Shown: positions 42,254 to 50,611 of the stretch, in pieces | Position numbering within the stretch: the first letter of the stretch is position 1 | Layout: every line of letters starts with the position of its first letter | Source of the DNA: Octadecabacter sp. SW4 | GTDB lineage: Bacteria; Pseudomonadota; Alphaproteobacteria; Rhodobacterales; Rhodobacteraceae | Direction: 5' to 3' | Assembly (NCBI RefSeq): GCF_008065155.1 | Contig: NZ_CP042819.1 | Span: 496,001-560,000 of the forward strand | DNA: 64,000 nucleotides | Notes under the pieces: model-generated | What the model was told of the DNA's origin: nothing | Database searches by the model: none | What the model saw: the letters and a program-made list of their open reading frames with translations, nothing else | Made by a program: the position numbers and the translations under genes

Positions 42254-42798
42254 CGCGCGCCCTCCTTTTCGTCTTGTTTCATGGCCCGCAGGCGTTTGCG
42301 TGCCTCGGACAATCGCCAGCTTATGGTGCCCTCAGAGACGCCCAGAACCTCGCCTGCTTCGGCATGGGTCATGTCGTCCATGATCAGCGCCAGCGTGTCA
42401 CGCAGGTCCGGGGGCAGGGCGGCCATTGCGGTGGTCAGCCAGTCCAATTGCGCACGTGTTTGGGCGATATCGGCCTGTCGCCCGATTTCCCAATCCCCCC
42501 AGCCGTCCGCCGCGCGCGCATGGGTGGCCGCGCGGCGGCGGCGATCATGGGCGGCGTTCACAGCGACGCGGTAAAGCCATGTCGTGACCCTGGATTGGCG
42601 GCGATATGTTGCGAGTTTCGCAGGCAAGGCGGCGCAGATGTCTTGTGTCAGATCTTCGGCCTCGGCCCGTGTTCCGGTCAGGCGAAAGCAAAGCGCGAAC
42701 AGCCGATCATAGCACCGCTCGAGCAACAGGGCAAAAGCCTGCCCGTCACCTTCCGCGGCCGCCTGGGCCAGATCTTCGTCGCTTGTCATCATGCGCAT
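42250..42798 (-). CDS. ECF-type RNA polymerase sigma factor
   Basis: 182 residues. Sigma region 2 is seen in FALLLERCYDRLFALCFRLTGTRAEAEDLTQDICAAL and TWLYRVAVNAAHDRRRR. Region 4 is seen in LPPDLRDTLALIMDDMTHAEAGEVLGVSEGTISWRLSEARKRL. It directs RNA polymerase to a small regulon, probably in response to an envelope signal. The start at 42798 (ATG after AAAGGACTGTG) is preferred. It is followed by the vWA membrane gene with an ATGA overlap, so the pair is co-translated. Confidence 0.93.
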   Translation of the reverse strand: MRMMTSDEDLAQAAAEGDGQAFALLLERCYDRLFALCFRLTGTRAEAEDLTQDICAALPAKLATYRRQSRVTTWLYRVAVNAAHDRRRRAATHARAADGWGDWEIGRQADIAQTRAQLDWLTTAMAALPPDLRDTLALIMDDMTHAEAGEVLGVSEGTISWRLSEARKRLRAMKQDEKEGAR

Positions 42799-42868
42799 CA
42801 CAGTCCTTTGACGGAGCTGCGCGGTCAATCCTTGGAAGGAAATTCGCTACGGTGCAAATATTTTCCCA

Positions 42869-44347
42869 TCATACCGAGGTGCAGATGTATTTCATTTCCA
42901 TGTAGTCATCGATGCCGTGGTGGCTGCCTTCGCGGCCAAGGCCGGATTGTTTGACGCCGCCAAAGGGGGCGACTTCGGTGCTGATGATACCTGTGTTCAC
43001 GCCGACGATACCGTATTCCAGCGCCTCGGCCACTTTGGTCACGCGGCTGATGTCTTTGGCGTAGAAGTAGGACGCAAGGCCGAAGATCGTGTCGTTGGCC
43101 AGCTTGATCACATCGTCTTCGTCCGCGAATTTGAACAGCGGCGCGAAGGGGCCGAATGTTTCATCGGTGCTGACCTGCATGTCGGGGGTCGCGTTGGCCA
43201 CGATGGTCGGTTCAAAGAACAGACCACCAAGATCGTGCGCCTTGCCACCGGTCAGGACGGTGCCGCCCTTGGACAGCGCATCGGCGAGGTGTTCCTTGAC
43301 CTTGTCCACTGCGGAGGGTTCGATCAGCGGACCAAGGGCGGTGCCCTCGGACAGCCCATCGCCAACCGCCAGAGCCTCGACCGCCACCTTCAGTTTTGCG
43401 GCAAAGGCATCATAGACCCCCGCTTGCACATAGATCCGGTTGGCACAGACGCAGGTCTGACCATTGTTGCGGAATTTGCAGGCGATGGCCCCGTCAACGG
43501 CGGCGTCCAGATCGGCATCGTCAAACACGATGAAGGGCGCGTTACCGCCCAGTTCCATGCTGCATTTCATCACCTGATCAGCCGCCTGTTTCAAAAGGAT
43601 GCGGCCCACTTCCGTGCTGCCTGTGAATGTCAGTTTGCGCACCAAAGGATTTTCGCAGAATTCCTTGCCTGCGTCCGAGGATTTCGTGGAGGTCACGACC
43701 GACAGCAAGCCTTTGGGCAGGCCAGCTTCCTGCGCCAGTTTTGCCATGGCGAGGGCCGAAAGCGGCGTCAGCGAAGCAGGGCGGATCACGAAGGAACAGC
43801 CTGCCGCCAGTGCCGGGGCGACCTTGCGGGCGATCATGGCATTGGGGAAATTCCACGGGGTAATGCCTGCGGCCACGCCGATGGGTTGCTTGATCACGGT
43901 GATGCGCTTGTCGGGCATGTGGCCGGGGATGGTTTCGCCGTAGATGCGCTTGGCCTCCTCGCCGAACCATTCGACGAAGGACGCGCCATAGGCCACCTCG
44001 CCGCGGGATTCTGCCAGCGGCTTGCCTTGCTCGGCGGTCATGATGATTGCCAGATCCTCCTGATTGGCCATCAGCAGGTCGAACCATTTGCGCAGGATCT
44101 GCGCCCGGAATTTGCCGGTTTGCGCCGCCCATGCGTGGCGCGCCTTTTCTGCCGCGGCGATCGCTGTGGTGATCTCGGCGCGCGACAGATCGGCGACCGA
44201 CGCGATCACGTCGCCGCGGGCAGGGTTGACCACATCGAATGTCTTGCCGTCCTTGGCATCGACCCAATCGCCTGCGACGAAGGCCTGCTGACAGACCAGA
44301 TCGGGGCGGGACAAAAGCGATTTGAGGTTGGTGACGTCGTCAAGCAT
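42869..44347 (-). CDS. gabD: NAD(P)+-dependent succinate-semialdehyde dehydrogenase
   Basis: 492 residues, aldehyde dehydrogenase of the GabD group. Seen: TPWNFPNAMIARKVAPALAAGC, the cofactor loop FTGSTEVGRILL, the base in ELGGNAPFIVFDDADLD, the catalytic Cys in NNGQTCVCANRIYV, and FGGVKQSGLGREGSHHG at the end. It oxidises succinate semialdehyde to succinate in 4-aminobutyrate breakdown. The start at 44347 follows a perfect AGGAGG. It is distinct from the enzyme at 7182 (the catalytic loop differs: QTCVCANR against EACTAANR) and stands alone, divergent from the hydrolase gene. Confidence 0.9.
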   Translation of the reverse strand: MLDDVTNLKSLLSRPDLVCQQAFVAGDWVDAKDGKTFDVVNPARGDVIASVADLSRAEITTAIAAAEKARHAWAAQTGKFRAQILRKWFDLLMANQEDLAIIMTAEQGKPLAESRGEVAYGASFVEWFGEEAKRIYGETIPGHMPDKRITVIKQPIGVAAGITPWNFPNAMIARKVAPALAAGCSFVIRPASLTPLSALAMAKLAQEAGLPKGLLSVVTSTKSSDAGKEFCENPLVRKLTFTGSTEVGRILLKQAADQVMKCSMELGGNAPFIVFDDADLDAAVDGAIACKFRNNGQTCVCANRIYVQAGVYDAFAAKLKVAVEALAVGDGLSEGTALGPLIEPSAVDKVKEHLADALSKGGTVLTGGKAHDLGGLFFEPTIVANATPDMQVSTDETFGPFAPLFKFADEDDVIKLANDTIFGLASYFYAKDISRVTKVAEALEYGIVGVNTGIISTEVAPFGGVKQSGLGREGSHHGIDDYMEMKYICTSV

Positions 44348-44426
44348 GCTAGCCTCCTGCAATGATTTGACACAGGGATACCCTAGCGGCTGGCAAAGTC
44401 TAGGGGGAGGTGCGAAAGGGTGCGAC

Positions 44427-45203
44427 ATGGAGCTTGACGATGCCTATGCCAACGGTGCCCATATCGCCGGGGGCGATGCCTTTCCCGCGCAGTGGGCGGC
44501 GGATGCGGCGGCGTTTCGGGCCAGCGCGACTTGCGCGTTGGACCAGCCCTACGGCGCGGGTGCGCGCGCGGTTTGCGACCTGTTTATGCCGGATACGCCG
44601 CCCAAGGGGGTCGTTGTGTTCGTGCATGGCGGTTATTGGATGGCGCTGGATAAGTCGTTTTGGTCACATCTGGCGGCGGGGCCACTGGCGCATGGTTGGG
44701 CGGTTGTGATCCCGTCCTACGATTTGTGCCCTGACGTTCGAATTTCCGGGATCACCCGCCAGATTGCGGATTTGATGGATCACGTGGCGGCGCGGTTTGC
44801 GGGGTTGCCGCTGCGCCTGACCGGCCATTCTGCGGGCGGGCATCTGGTGGCGCGGATGGGATGCGGCGATGTTGCGCTGGCAGCGCGCGGTCGGATCGCG
44901 CGTATTGTGCCGATTTCGCCGCTGGCTGATCTGGAGCCGCTGTTGCGCACCAGCATGAACACGACGCTGCTGCTGGACGCGGAGGAGGCGCGACAGGAAA
45001 GTCCGGTTCTGTATCCCGCACCAGTCGCGCCAGTGACGGTGTGGGTCGGGGCGGATGAGCGGCCCGCGTTTATCGCGCAGGCCAGGGCGCTGGCAAAGGC
45101 CTGGCGCAATGATCTGGTGATCGCCCCCGCGCGCCATCATTTCAACGTGATAGACGGGCTGGCCGTGCCTGACAGTGATCTGGTGGCGGCATTGCTGCGC
45201 TAG
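44427..45203 (+). CDS. Alpha/beta hydrolase, arylformamidase-like
   Basis: 258 residues. The oxyanion motif HGGYW is in VFVHGGYWMALDKSFWSHL, the nucleophile in TGHSAGGHLVARM (GxSxG), an acid near VTVWVGADERPAF, and the catalytic His in ARHHFNVIDGL. HGGYW, GHSAGGHL and HHFxVIDGL together are typical of kynurenine formamidase-type enzymes, which hydrolyse N-formylkynurenine in tryptophan breakdown. No kynureninase or dioxygenase gene is in the window, so the true substrate is open. Confidence 0.82.
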   Translation: MELDDAYANGAHIAGGDAFPAQWAADAAAFRASATCALDQPYGAGARAVCDLFMPDTPPKGVVVFVHGGYWMALDKSFWSHLAAGPLAHGWAVVIPSYDLCPDVRISGITRQIADLMDHVAARFAGLPLRLTGHSAGGHLVARMGCGDVALAARGRIARIVPISPLADLEPLLRTSMNTTLLLDAEEARQESPVLYPAPVAPVTVWVGADERPAFIAQARALAKAWRNDLVIAPARHHFNVIDGLAVPDSDLVAALLR

Positions 45204-45207
45204 GATC

Positions 45208-45254
45208 GTGGGGGCCAGCCCCCACACCCCCGGAGTTTTATGGCCAAGATGAAG
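45208..45254 (+). repeat. Dispersed intergenic element, copy C (also encodes a gene end)
   Basis: TGGGGGCCAGCCCCCA forms a hairpin, followed by CCCCCGGAGTTTTATGGCCA and AGATGAAG. It lies at the convergent ends of the hydrolase and the P1 peptidase genes. On the minus strand it supplies the last residues (SSWP) and the stop codon of the peptidase. Confidence 0.75.
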
Positions 45255-46242
45255 GGGCTTGGGCGTTGTGCAGCATGGTCCATGTCGGCAGCGGATCGTG
45301 ATATGCTGGCGTTGCGAGATAGACGCCACGGGCGATTGCGCGGGCAAGGCAGGTTGCGGCTGCGTGGCCAAGGGAAAGCATGGCGCGGGGATCATCGCTG
45401 AGCGGTTTTGCACCGGTGCTGACGGCAAACACCAGGTCGCCGTCCATTGGTGTGTGGCTTGGCACCAGCGCGCGCGCCATGCCGTCATGGGCGGCGGTGG
45501 CGAGGCGGGTGCATTGCGCCTGGGTCAGAGCGGCATCGGTGGCAATGATGGCAATTGTGGTTGCGCCGCCCAGTTTGGTGGGCGGCATATGACGCGGATA
45601 GCTGATTGCGGGGCCGCGCCCGCCAAATTCGGTTCCGATTTCCCAAGGGCCAGCCCAGAAATGCGCCGAGTCGCCGACCGTGGCGGTGCCAAGCGCGTTC
45701 ACGGCGACCAGCGCGCCCACAATGTGCCCCGAGGGCAGGATTGCCGAGGCAGAGCCAAGCCCGCCTTTCAGTGTCGCGGTCGTCGCGCCTGTGCCGGCGC
45801 CTGTGCTGCCAAGGCCGAAGGCCGGGTCTGCATTTTCCAGCGCCGCGCGCCCGAGAGCGGCGTAGGGGTTCGCAGCCCAGGTTTTATCCCCGCCATTCAG
45901 CAGATCAAACAGGATCGCCGCCGGAACGATCGGCACGCGCTGATCGCCCACGGCAAAGCCGCACCCTTGGGCACGCAGGGCGTCCATCACGCCCGAAGCT
46001 GCATCAAGCCCAAAGGCCGATCCGCCCGAGAGCACCAACGCATCGACCTGTTGCACGGTTTTGTCGGGCGCCAACAGATCGGTTTCTCGTGTGCCCGGTG
46101 CGCCGCCCATGATATGCACGCCTGCCGTCAAGGGCGCATTGCCCAGCAGCACCGTCACGCCTGATTTCAGCGTATCATCCTGCGCATTGCCCACGCGAAG
46201 GCCAGCGACATCGGTGATCAGATTGGTCGGACCGCTGCGCAT
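45238..46242 (-). CDS. P1 family peptidase (DmpA/BapA-like aminopeptidase)
   Basis: 334 residues of the Ntn-type P1/S58 family. Seen: ITDVAGLRVGNAQ at the start, VDALVLSGGSAFGLDAASGVMDAL, GLGSTGAGTGATTATLKGGLGSAS, GALVAVNALG, and the autoprocessing region GGATTIAIIATDAALTQAQ (a Thr/Ser nucleophile of the TTIAxVATDA type). Enzymes of this family cleave N-terminal or beta-aminoacyl residues. The last five codons come from the dispersed repeat, so the original C-terminus may have been altered. It is followed upstream by the cupin gene with a 1-base gap. Confidence 0.9.
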   Translation of the reverse strand: MRSGPTNLITDVAGLRVGNAQDDTLKSGVTVLLGNAPLTAGVHIMGGAPGTRETDLLAPDKTVQQVDALVLSGGSAFGLDAASGVMDALRAQGCGFAVGDQRVPIVPAAILFDLLNGGDKTWAANPYAALGRAALENADPAFGLGSTGAGTGATTATLKGGLGSASAILPSGHIVGALVAVNALGTATVGDSAHFWAGPWEIGTEFGGRGPAISYPRHMPPTKLGGATTIAIIATDAALTQAQCTRLATAAHDGMARALVPSHTPMDGDLVFAVSTGAKPLSDDPRAMLSLGHAAATCLARAIARGVYLATPAYHDPLPTWTMLHNAQAPSSWP

Positions 46243-46243
46243 G

Positions 46244-46597
46244 TCAAAGCCGCGGCTTGGGCGCGGCGGTGGCCGGATCGCCGGTGTTGGGGGTGCCCTT
46301 GGGTTCGATCAGCAGCACTGCGGCTTCATCGCTGAGCGCGCGCGGGCGGTGGGCGACACCAGCGGGGACAACAAACAGGTCACCGACATCAAGTTCCAGC
46401 GTCTGAGCGGGCAGGTCAATCGCCACGCGCCCCTGCACCACGAGGAAGAAGTCATCGGTATCCGGGTGGCTGTGCCAGTGAAATTCGCCGGAAAATTTGG
46501 CCAGCATCACGTCGTTGCCATTGTAATCCGCGACGATGCGCGGGCTCCAGTGATCATCGAACTGCGCAAGTTTATCGGTGAGCGTAACTTTGTTCAT
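46244..46597 (-). CDS. Cupin domain protein
   Basis: 117 residues, single cupin barrel: FSGEFHWHSHPDTDDFFLVVQGRVAIDL carries the metal-site motif H-x-H with an acidic residue, and GDLFVVPAGVAHRPRAL is the second motif. It is of the mannose-6-phosphate-isomerase-like small cupin type with no assigned substrate. The start at 46597 follows AGGGGACTC. It lies directly upstream of the P1 peptidase on the same strand and is probably co-transcribed. Confidence 0.88.
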   Translation of the reverse strand: MNKVTLTDKLAQFDDHWSPRIVADYNGNDVMLAKFSGEFHWHSHPDTDDFFLVVQGRVAIDLPAQTLELDVGDLFVVPAGVAHRPRALSDEAAVLLIEPKGTPNTGDPATAAPKPRL

Positions 46598-46604
46598 GAG
46601 TCCC

Positions 46605-47015
46605 CTAGGATGAAATGGTGTAGGCGCCAAGGTAGCGTAGGGCGGGTGTGTCGTTAAGGGTGTAGGGCATCCCGCCAAACGCGGATTCCGAGATCATCAC
46701 GAGGGTATTGTCGCCGCTGATTTGGTCGCTGATGTCGTCCAGATCCGCTGCGGGGATGATCATGCGCAGGGCAAATGGCACTCTCTCTCCAAAGGCCACC
46801 TCGACGAAATTTGTGTCCACATAAGCATCCGCCAGATCGCGGGTCAGCGGTTCGGGGTGGTTGGTGTCGGGCGCGTCATAGCAATAGGACATCGCGGTTT
46901 CCTCGGACGGGAAATGGCCTGCGAAGAGATGCAACCTGTCGCTGCCTGCCGGCGGAGGCGGGGCGGTGGGGGATTGCGGCATCATCCAGCCAAAAAGGGC
47001 GCGCAGGATTCCCAT
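46605..47015 (-). CDS. Small protein resembling immunity-22 family, function unknown
   Basis: 136 residues, no signal peptide. The N-terminus is hydrophobic and Pro-rich (GILRALFGWMMPQSPTAPPPP). The main part is HLFAGHFPSEETAMSYCYDAP, then DAYVDTNFVEVAFGERVPF, a helix, and TLVMISESAFGG. The opening strand-helix and the NFVEV pattern remind me of the Imm22 family (neighbour of polymorphic toxins), but no toxin gene is nearby and the match is from memory. The start at 47015 follows AAGGGGTAGC and lies directly behind the 20-codon reading frame at 47017. Confidence 0.55.
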   Translation of the reverse strand: MGILRALFGWMMPQSPTAPPPPAGSDRLHLFAGHFPSEETAMSYCYDAPDTNHPEPLTRDLADAYVDTNFVEVAFGERVPFALRMIIPAADLDDISDQISGDNTLVMISESAFGGMPYTLNDTPALRYLGAYTISS

Positions 47016-47016
47016 G

Positions 47017-47079
47017 CTACCCCTTGACCACATAGTCTTTGCGGGTGGCTTTGGGGCCGAGGCGGGCGAAGTGGGTCAT
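47017..47079 (-). CDS. Candidate 20-residue small protein
   Basis: An open frame MTHFARLGPKATRKDYVVKG with a strong ribosome site (AAGGGAGGACATC) and an ATG. Its stop lies two bases before the start of the next gene. The product is small and basic (RLGPKATRKDYVVKG). No known family is assigned. The ribosome site and the tight linkage make translation likely, possibly as a leader peptide coupled to the 46605 gene. Confidence 0.55.
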   Translation of the reverse strand: MTHFARLGPKATRKDYVVKG

Positions 47080-47251
47080 GATGTCCTCCCTTGGGGTCAG
47101 CCTAATGCGCCAGCCGTGGCGATCACAAGGTGGATTGACTCGCGGCCAATTTTTCGGGCAATGGAAACGGATGCGCGGGGCGATGGCGTCGCTCCAGATC
47201 AACAGCGCACATCGTCCTGCACGCCCGGACCTTCTGAAAAGGAGGTGCCTT

Positions 47252-48457
47252 ATGGACCGTCCCGAATTTTACCGTTTTCACAATGGCGAAAAGGCCGTGC
47301 AGGCCTTCGACGCTGCCGAATTTGACACGCGCCTTGCGGGCCTGCGCGAGATCATGGCCGCCGCAGGCGTCGAGGCCTGCGTTTTTACATCCATGCATGC
47401 GATCGCTTATTATTCCGGTTTCCTGTATTGCGCATTTGGTCGCCCCTATGGGCTGATTGTCACGGCCACGCAGGATGTGACCATCAGCGCCGGGATCGAC
47501 GCGGGTCAGCCGTGGCGGCGCAGTCATGGCGACAACATCACCTATACCGACTGGACCCGCGACAATTACTGGCGTGCGATCCTTTCGGTAACGGGCGAAG
47601 GCAGCGTGATCGGCTACGAGGGGGACCATCTGACGCTGGTGCAAAAGGCCAAGCTGGACGAGTTCCTGAAACCCTTGAAAACTGTCGATGTCGCCCCCGC
47701 GATCATGCGCCAAAGGATGCACAAGTCCCCCGCCGAGATCGCCCTGATCCGCCACGGTGCGCAGGTTGCCGATGTGGGCGGCTATGCGATCCGCGATGCT
47801 ATCACGGTTGGCGCGCGCGAGATCGACGTGGCAATGGCTGGCCGTGACGCGATGGAGGCCGAGATTGCCAAGCGCTTTCCCGACGCTGAATACCGCGACA
47901 CATGGGTCTGGTTCCAGTCGGGTGTGAACACCGACGGCGCGCATAATCCGGTGACGGCGCGCGCGCTGGAAATCGGTGATATCCTGAGCCTGAATACCTT
48001 TCCGATGATCAACGCCTACTACACGGCACTTGAGCGGACGATGTTTGTGCGCGAGGTCGATGAAGCGAGCCTGAAAATATGGGAAGCCAATGTGGCGGCC
48101 CATGAATACGGCATGTCGCTGCTGAAACCGGGCGCAAGCTGCGCCGAGATTACTCATAAAATCAACGCTTTCTTTGATGAACGGCAGCTGTTGCAATATC
48201 GCACGTTCGGCTATGGTCATTCGTTCGGGGTGTTGTCGCATTATTATGGCCGCGAGGCCGGTTTGGAGTTGCGCGAGGACATCGACACCGTGCTGGAGCC
48301 GGGCATGGTCATTTCGATGGAACCGATGCTGACGATTGCCCAAGGAAACCCCGGAGCAGGCGGGTATCGCGAGCATGATATTCTGGTGATCACCGAGGAC
48401 GGAAACGAGAATATCACCGGGTATCCCTATGGGCCGGACTTCAACGTCGTTGGTTAA
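47252..48457 (+). CDS. Creatinase (creatine amidinohydrolase)
   Basis: 401 residues; hydrolyses creatine to sarcosine and urea. The protein follows known bacterial creatinases along its full length: RIRNGEK-like start (FYRFHNGEKAVQAF), YYSGFLYCAFGRPYGL, ISAGIDAGQPWRR, TWVWFQSGVNTDGAHNPVT (active-site His), MINAYYTALERTMF, FGYGHSFGVLSHYYGREAGL, LEPGMVISMEPMLT (catalytic Glu), and PGAGGYREHDILVI. As in creatinases, M24 metal ligands are not conserved. The start at 47252 follows GAAAAGGAGGTGCCTT. No creatininase, sarcosine oxidase or urease gene is in the window. Confidence 0.93.
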   Translation: MDRPEFYRFHNGEKAVQAFDAAEFDTRLAGLREIMAAAGVEACVFTSMHAIAYYSGFLYCAFGRPYGLIVTATQDVTISAGIDAGQPWRRSHGDNITYTDWTRDNYWRAILSVTGEGSVIGYEGDHLTLVQKAKLDEFLKPLKTVDVAPAIMRQRMHKSPAEIALIRHGAQVADVGGYAIRDAITVGAREIDVAMAGRDAMEAEIAKRFPDAEYRDTWVWFQSGVNTDGAHNPVTARALEIGDILSLNTFPMINAYYTALERTMFVREVDEASLKIWEANVAAHEYGMSLLKPGASCAEITHKINAFFDERQLLQYRTFGYGHSFGVLSHYYGREAGLELREDIDTVLEPGMVISMEPMLTIAQGNPGAGGYREHDILVITEDGNENITGYPYGPDFNVVG

Positions 48458-48463
48458 ATGCGG

Positions 48464-48484
48464 CGGGCGGTCTTGTGCCGCCCG
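48464..48484 (+). terminator. Hairpin after creatinase gene
   Basis: CGGGCGG (48464-48470) pairs with CCGCCCG (48478-48484), loop TCTTGTG, starting seven bases after the stop codon. A T run (CAATTTT) follows about seven bases later. Probable terminator of the creatinase transcript. A second small palindrome (TTGCGC/GCGCAA) lies just downstream near 48494-48511. Confidence 0.55.
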
Positions 48485-48599
48485 TCACCGCAATTTTGCG
48501 CAAAGGTGCGCAATTTCCGCCTATTACCGCTGGCAGACTTCCGCTTTTGCCAATCGGTGTGTTAGATCAATAGGAACAGTTCAGTGAGGCGGATCGTTC

Positions 48600-49418
48600 A
48601 TGCCCTTTACCGCACCAGATCGTCGCAGATTTCTGGCGCTTTCCGGCGCAGTTGCCCTTGGCGCCTGCACACCTGCGCTGACCGAAGAAGAGGTGCGGGC
48701 GGCAACTGATCTGGAACGGTTCGGGTTTACCCCCGCCGAAGGTTACGGGCTGATCGAGGATGGCGAATATACCATACCGCCGGTGCCGCTTGGCTATCTG
48801 GAATACCCCAACCGCCGCGAGTTGGTTGTCTATGACGGAACCGAGTCCGCGGGCACGATTGAAATCGATCCGCATGCCAAGTTTCTATACTGGATTCTTG
48901 ATGACGGCACGGCCTGGCGCTATCCCATCGCTGTTGGCCGCGCCGGGCGGTCCCTGCGCCGCCCGACCGTGATCCGGCGCAAGGTTGAATGGCCCGGCTG
49001 GACACCCACGGCGAACATGCTGCGCACCCAACCCGAAGTCTACGGCCCCTTCCGCAGCGGCGTGCCCGGCGGGTTGGCCAGCCCCTTGGGCGCGCGCGCG
49101 CTTTATCTGTATCAGGGCGGGCGCGACACCTACTACCGCATTCACGGCACCAATGATCTTGCATCGATCGGCAATTCGGGGTCGGCGGGCTGCATTCGTC
49201 TGTTTAATCAGGATATTATCGACCTTTACGAGCGTGTGCCCAATGGCACCAACGTGCGCATCCGCACCAAGGCGGACTCCGAACGTATCCTTGGGCCGGA
49301 GCTATCCAACCGTGGCGTTGAACTGCCCCCGACGATTGTGTCGCCCGAAACGATTTACGGCGCGGTCGAGGACCAGACGGCGGCGGACACCGACACCGGC
49401 GCAGAAACCGACGCATAA
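48600..49418 (+). CDS. L,D-transpeptidase (YkuD domain), Tat/lipoprotein signal
   Basis: 272 residues. The N-terminus RRRFLALSGAVALGAC combines a twin-arginine-like motif with a lipobox (LGAC), so it is likely a lipoprotein. The YkuD domain is seen in FLYWILDDGTAWRYPIAVGR, MYGP-like VYGPFRSGVPGG, the His in YRIHGTNDLASIG, and the catalytic Cys in SAGCIRLFNQDIIDLY. It forms 3-3 cross-links in peptidoglycan or attaches proteins to it. The acidic Thr/Ala-rich tail is unconserved. It precedes the 49535 block with a 116-base gap, so it may have its own promoter. Confidence 0.93.
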   Translation: MPFTAPDRRRFLALSGAVALGACTPALTEEEVRAATDLERFGFTPAEGYGLIEDGEYTIPPVPLGYLEYPNRRELVVYDGTESAGTIEIDPHAKFLYWILDDGTAWRYPIAVGRAGRSLRRPTVIRRKVEWPGWTPTANMLRTQPEVYGPFRSGVPGGLASPLGARALYLYQGGRDTYYRIHGTNDLASIGNSGSAGCIRLFNQDIIDLYERVPNGTNVRIRTKADSERILGPELSNRGVELPPTIVSPETIYGAVEDQTAADTDTGAETDA

Positions 49419-49534
49419 TCGCATTTTTGCCGGTGAAAGCAGGGCGAAACACGATTTTGGCTCTACTGCACCCGTGTAAATTGTCATAAGATTTCCCATA
49501 TAAAGCTTAGACGATTACCAACGAGGGACAAAGT

Positions 49535-50611
49535 ATGGCCAATTTTGACGCGCAGATCCGTGAATCACAGGAACAGGTTGCCGAGGCACAGGGCAAGATT
49601 GCCGAACTGACCAGCCGGATCGAAACCGCACGCCAAAAGATGGCCGATGGCACCGATATCGCGGTCGATATTGAAAACGCTTCGCTTGAGGATGTGCATG
49701 TGCACACCGAAGCGATGAACGCCAATATCGCCGAACTGATCATGGGGCTGGATGACGTCACCGCCGCATTTTCCAAGGATTTCGACGAGATGCGCTCGAA
49801 AACCGGCTGGGAAAGCTTTGTCGGTGTCTTTTCGAAGGGGAAATCGGAATCCTTGCGTCAGGAACGGATGCGCACCGCGTCCGTGGACGATAAACTGCAA
49901 GACCTGATCGCAAAGTCCGATGTGATCACCCAACTGCTTGAAGGCCAGTTGGCGGTGCTGAACGAACAGAAAACCAAGGTTGAAACCAACCTGACGGGGA
50001 CATTGCAGGAACGCGAAACGACCGTGTCCGATCTTGAGGCCGTGAAGGCGGAGATTTCCGGCATGGACCCGACGATCATCGCGCTGGAAAACAAGATAGC
50101 GGTCGAGCAGGATGCGGCCAAACGCACGGCACTGGAAACCGAACTGGCTGCCGCCAACACCCGCTATAACGAATTGGTGCAGCAGGAACAGGTCAAGCTG
50201 GCAAAATCGCAAACGTTGGAACGCTATATCGACAAGGGTAAGACCTGGATCGATTCACTGCAAAACCAGGCGGCGACGCAGATGGTTCTGATCAACAAGC
50301 TGCAAACCGACACGAAACAGCGGGTGGTGCTGTATGATGCGCTGACCAAATCGCTGAAGACGGCGCAGCAGCAGGACGTGGCCCACCAGATCAACGAAAT
50401 CGGCGTGAAAACCGACCAGGAGGCGCAGACCGCAATGGCCGCGATCGGGTCCGCCACCAACGCGCGCATGGCCGAAATGATGGAAGCGCACGAGGACCAC
50501 ATGGTATTCGCCCGCGAAGTGCTGGAGCAAAAAGCCCGCGCCGATGAACGTTTCATGCGCCGGTTCGAGAAGATCGTCGAGAAGCACGACAGCAACCAGT
50601 ACGGGGCTTGA
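49535..50611 (+). CDS. Coiled-coil cytosolic protein of the 49535-57271 block
   Basis: 358 residues, almost wholly helical and rich in Glu, Gln, Lys and Ala. No signal peptide or membrane segment. Long coiled-coil stretches run from about 1-50 (QIRESQEQVAEAQGKIAEL), 105-200 (DVITQLLEGQLAVLNEQ, SDLEAVKAEISG) and 280-345. The middle GMDPTIIALENKIAVEQDAAKRT is heptad-like. The architecture resembles TelA-type toxic-anion-resistance proteins only in its helical nature; I cannot assign a family. The ribosome site AACGAGGGACAAAGT precedes the start. It is the first gene of the block. Confidence 0.75.
   Translation: MANFDAQIRESQEQVAEAQGKIAELTSRIETARQKMADGTDIAVDIENASLEDVHVHTEAMNANIAELIMGLDDVTAAFSKDFDEMRSKTGWESFVGVFSKGKSESLRQERMRTASVDDKLQDLIAKSDVITQLLEGQLAVLNEQKTKVETNLTGTLQERETTVSDLEAVKAEISGMDPTIIALENKIAVEQDAAKRTALETELAAANTRYNELVQQEQVKLAKSQTLERYIDKGKTWIDSLQNQAATQMVLINKLQTDTKQRVVLYDALTKSLKTAQQQDVAHQINEIGVKTDQEAQTAMAAIGSATNARMAEMMEAHEDHMVFAREVLEQKARADERFMRRFEKIVEKHDSNQYGA

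Noticed and set aside
40202..44365. Plus-strand frames of about 480-500 codons opposite the vWA gene and gabD
   Set aside because: Antisense shadows of genes with complete catalytic motifs; no start signals.
47123..48376. Minus-strand frame opposite creatinase
   Set aside because: Shadow of a full-length creatinase with conserved active-site residues.
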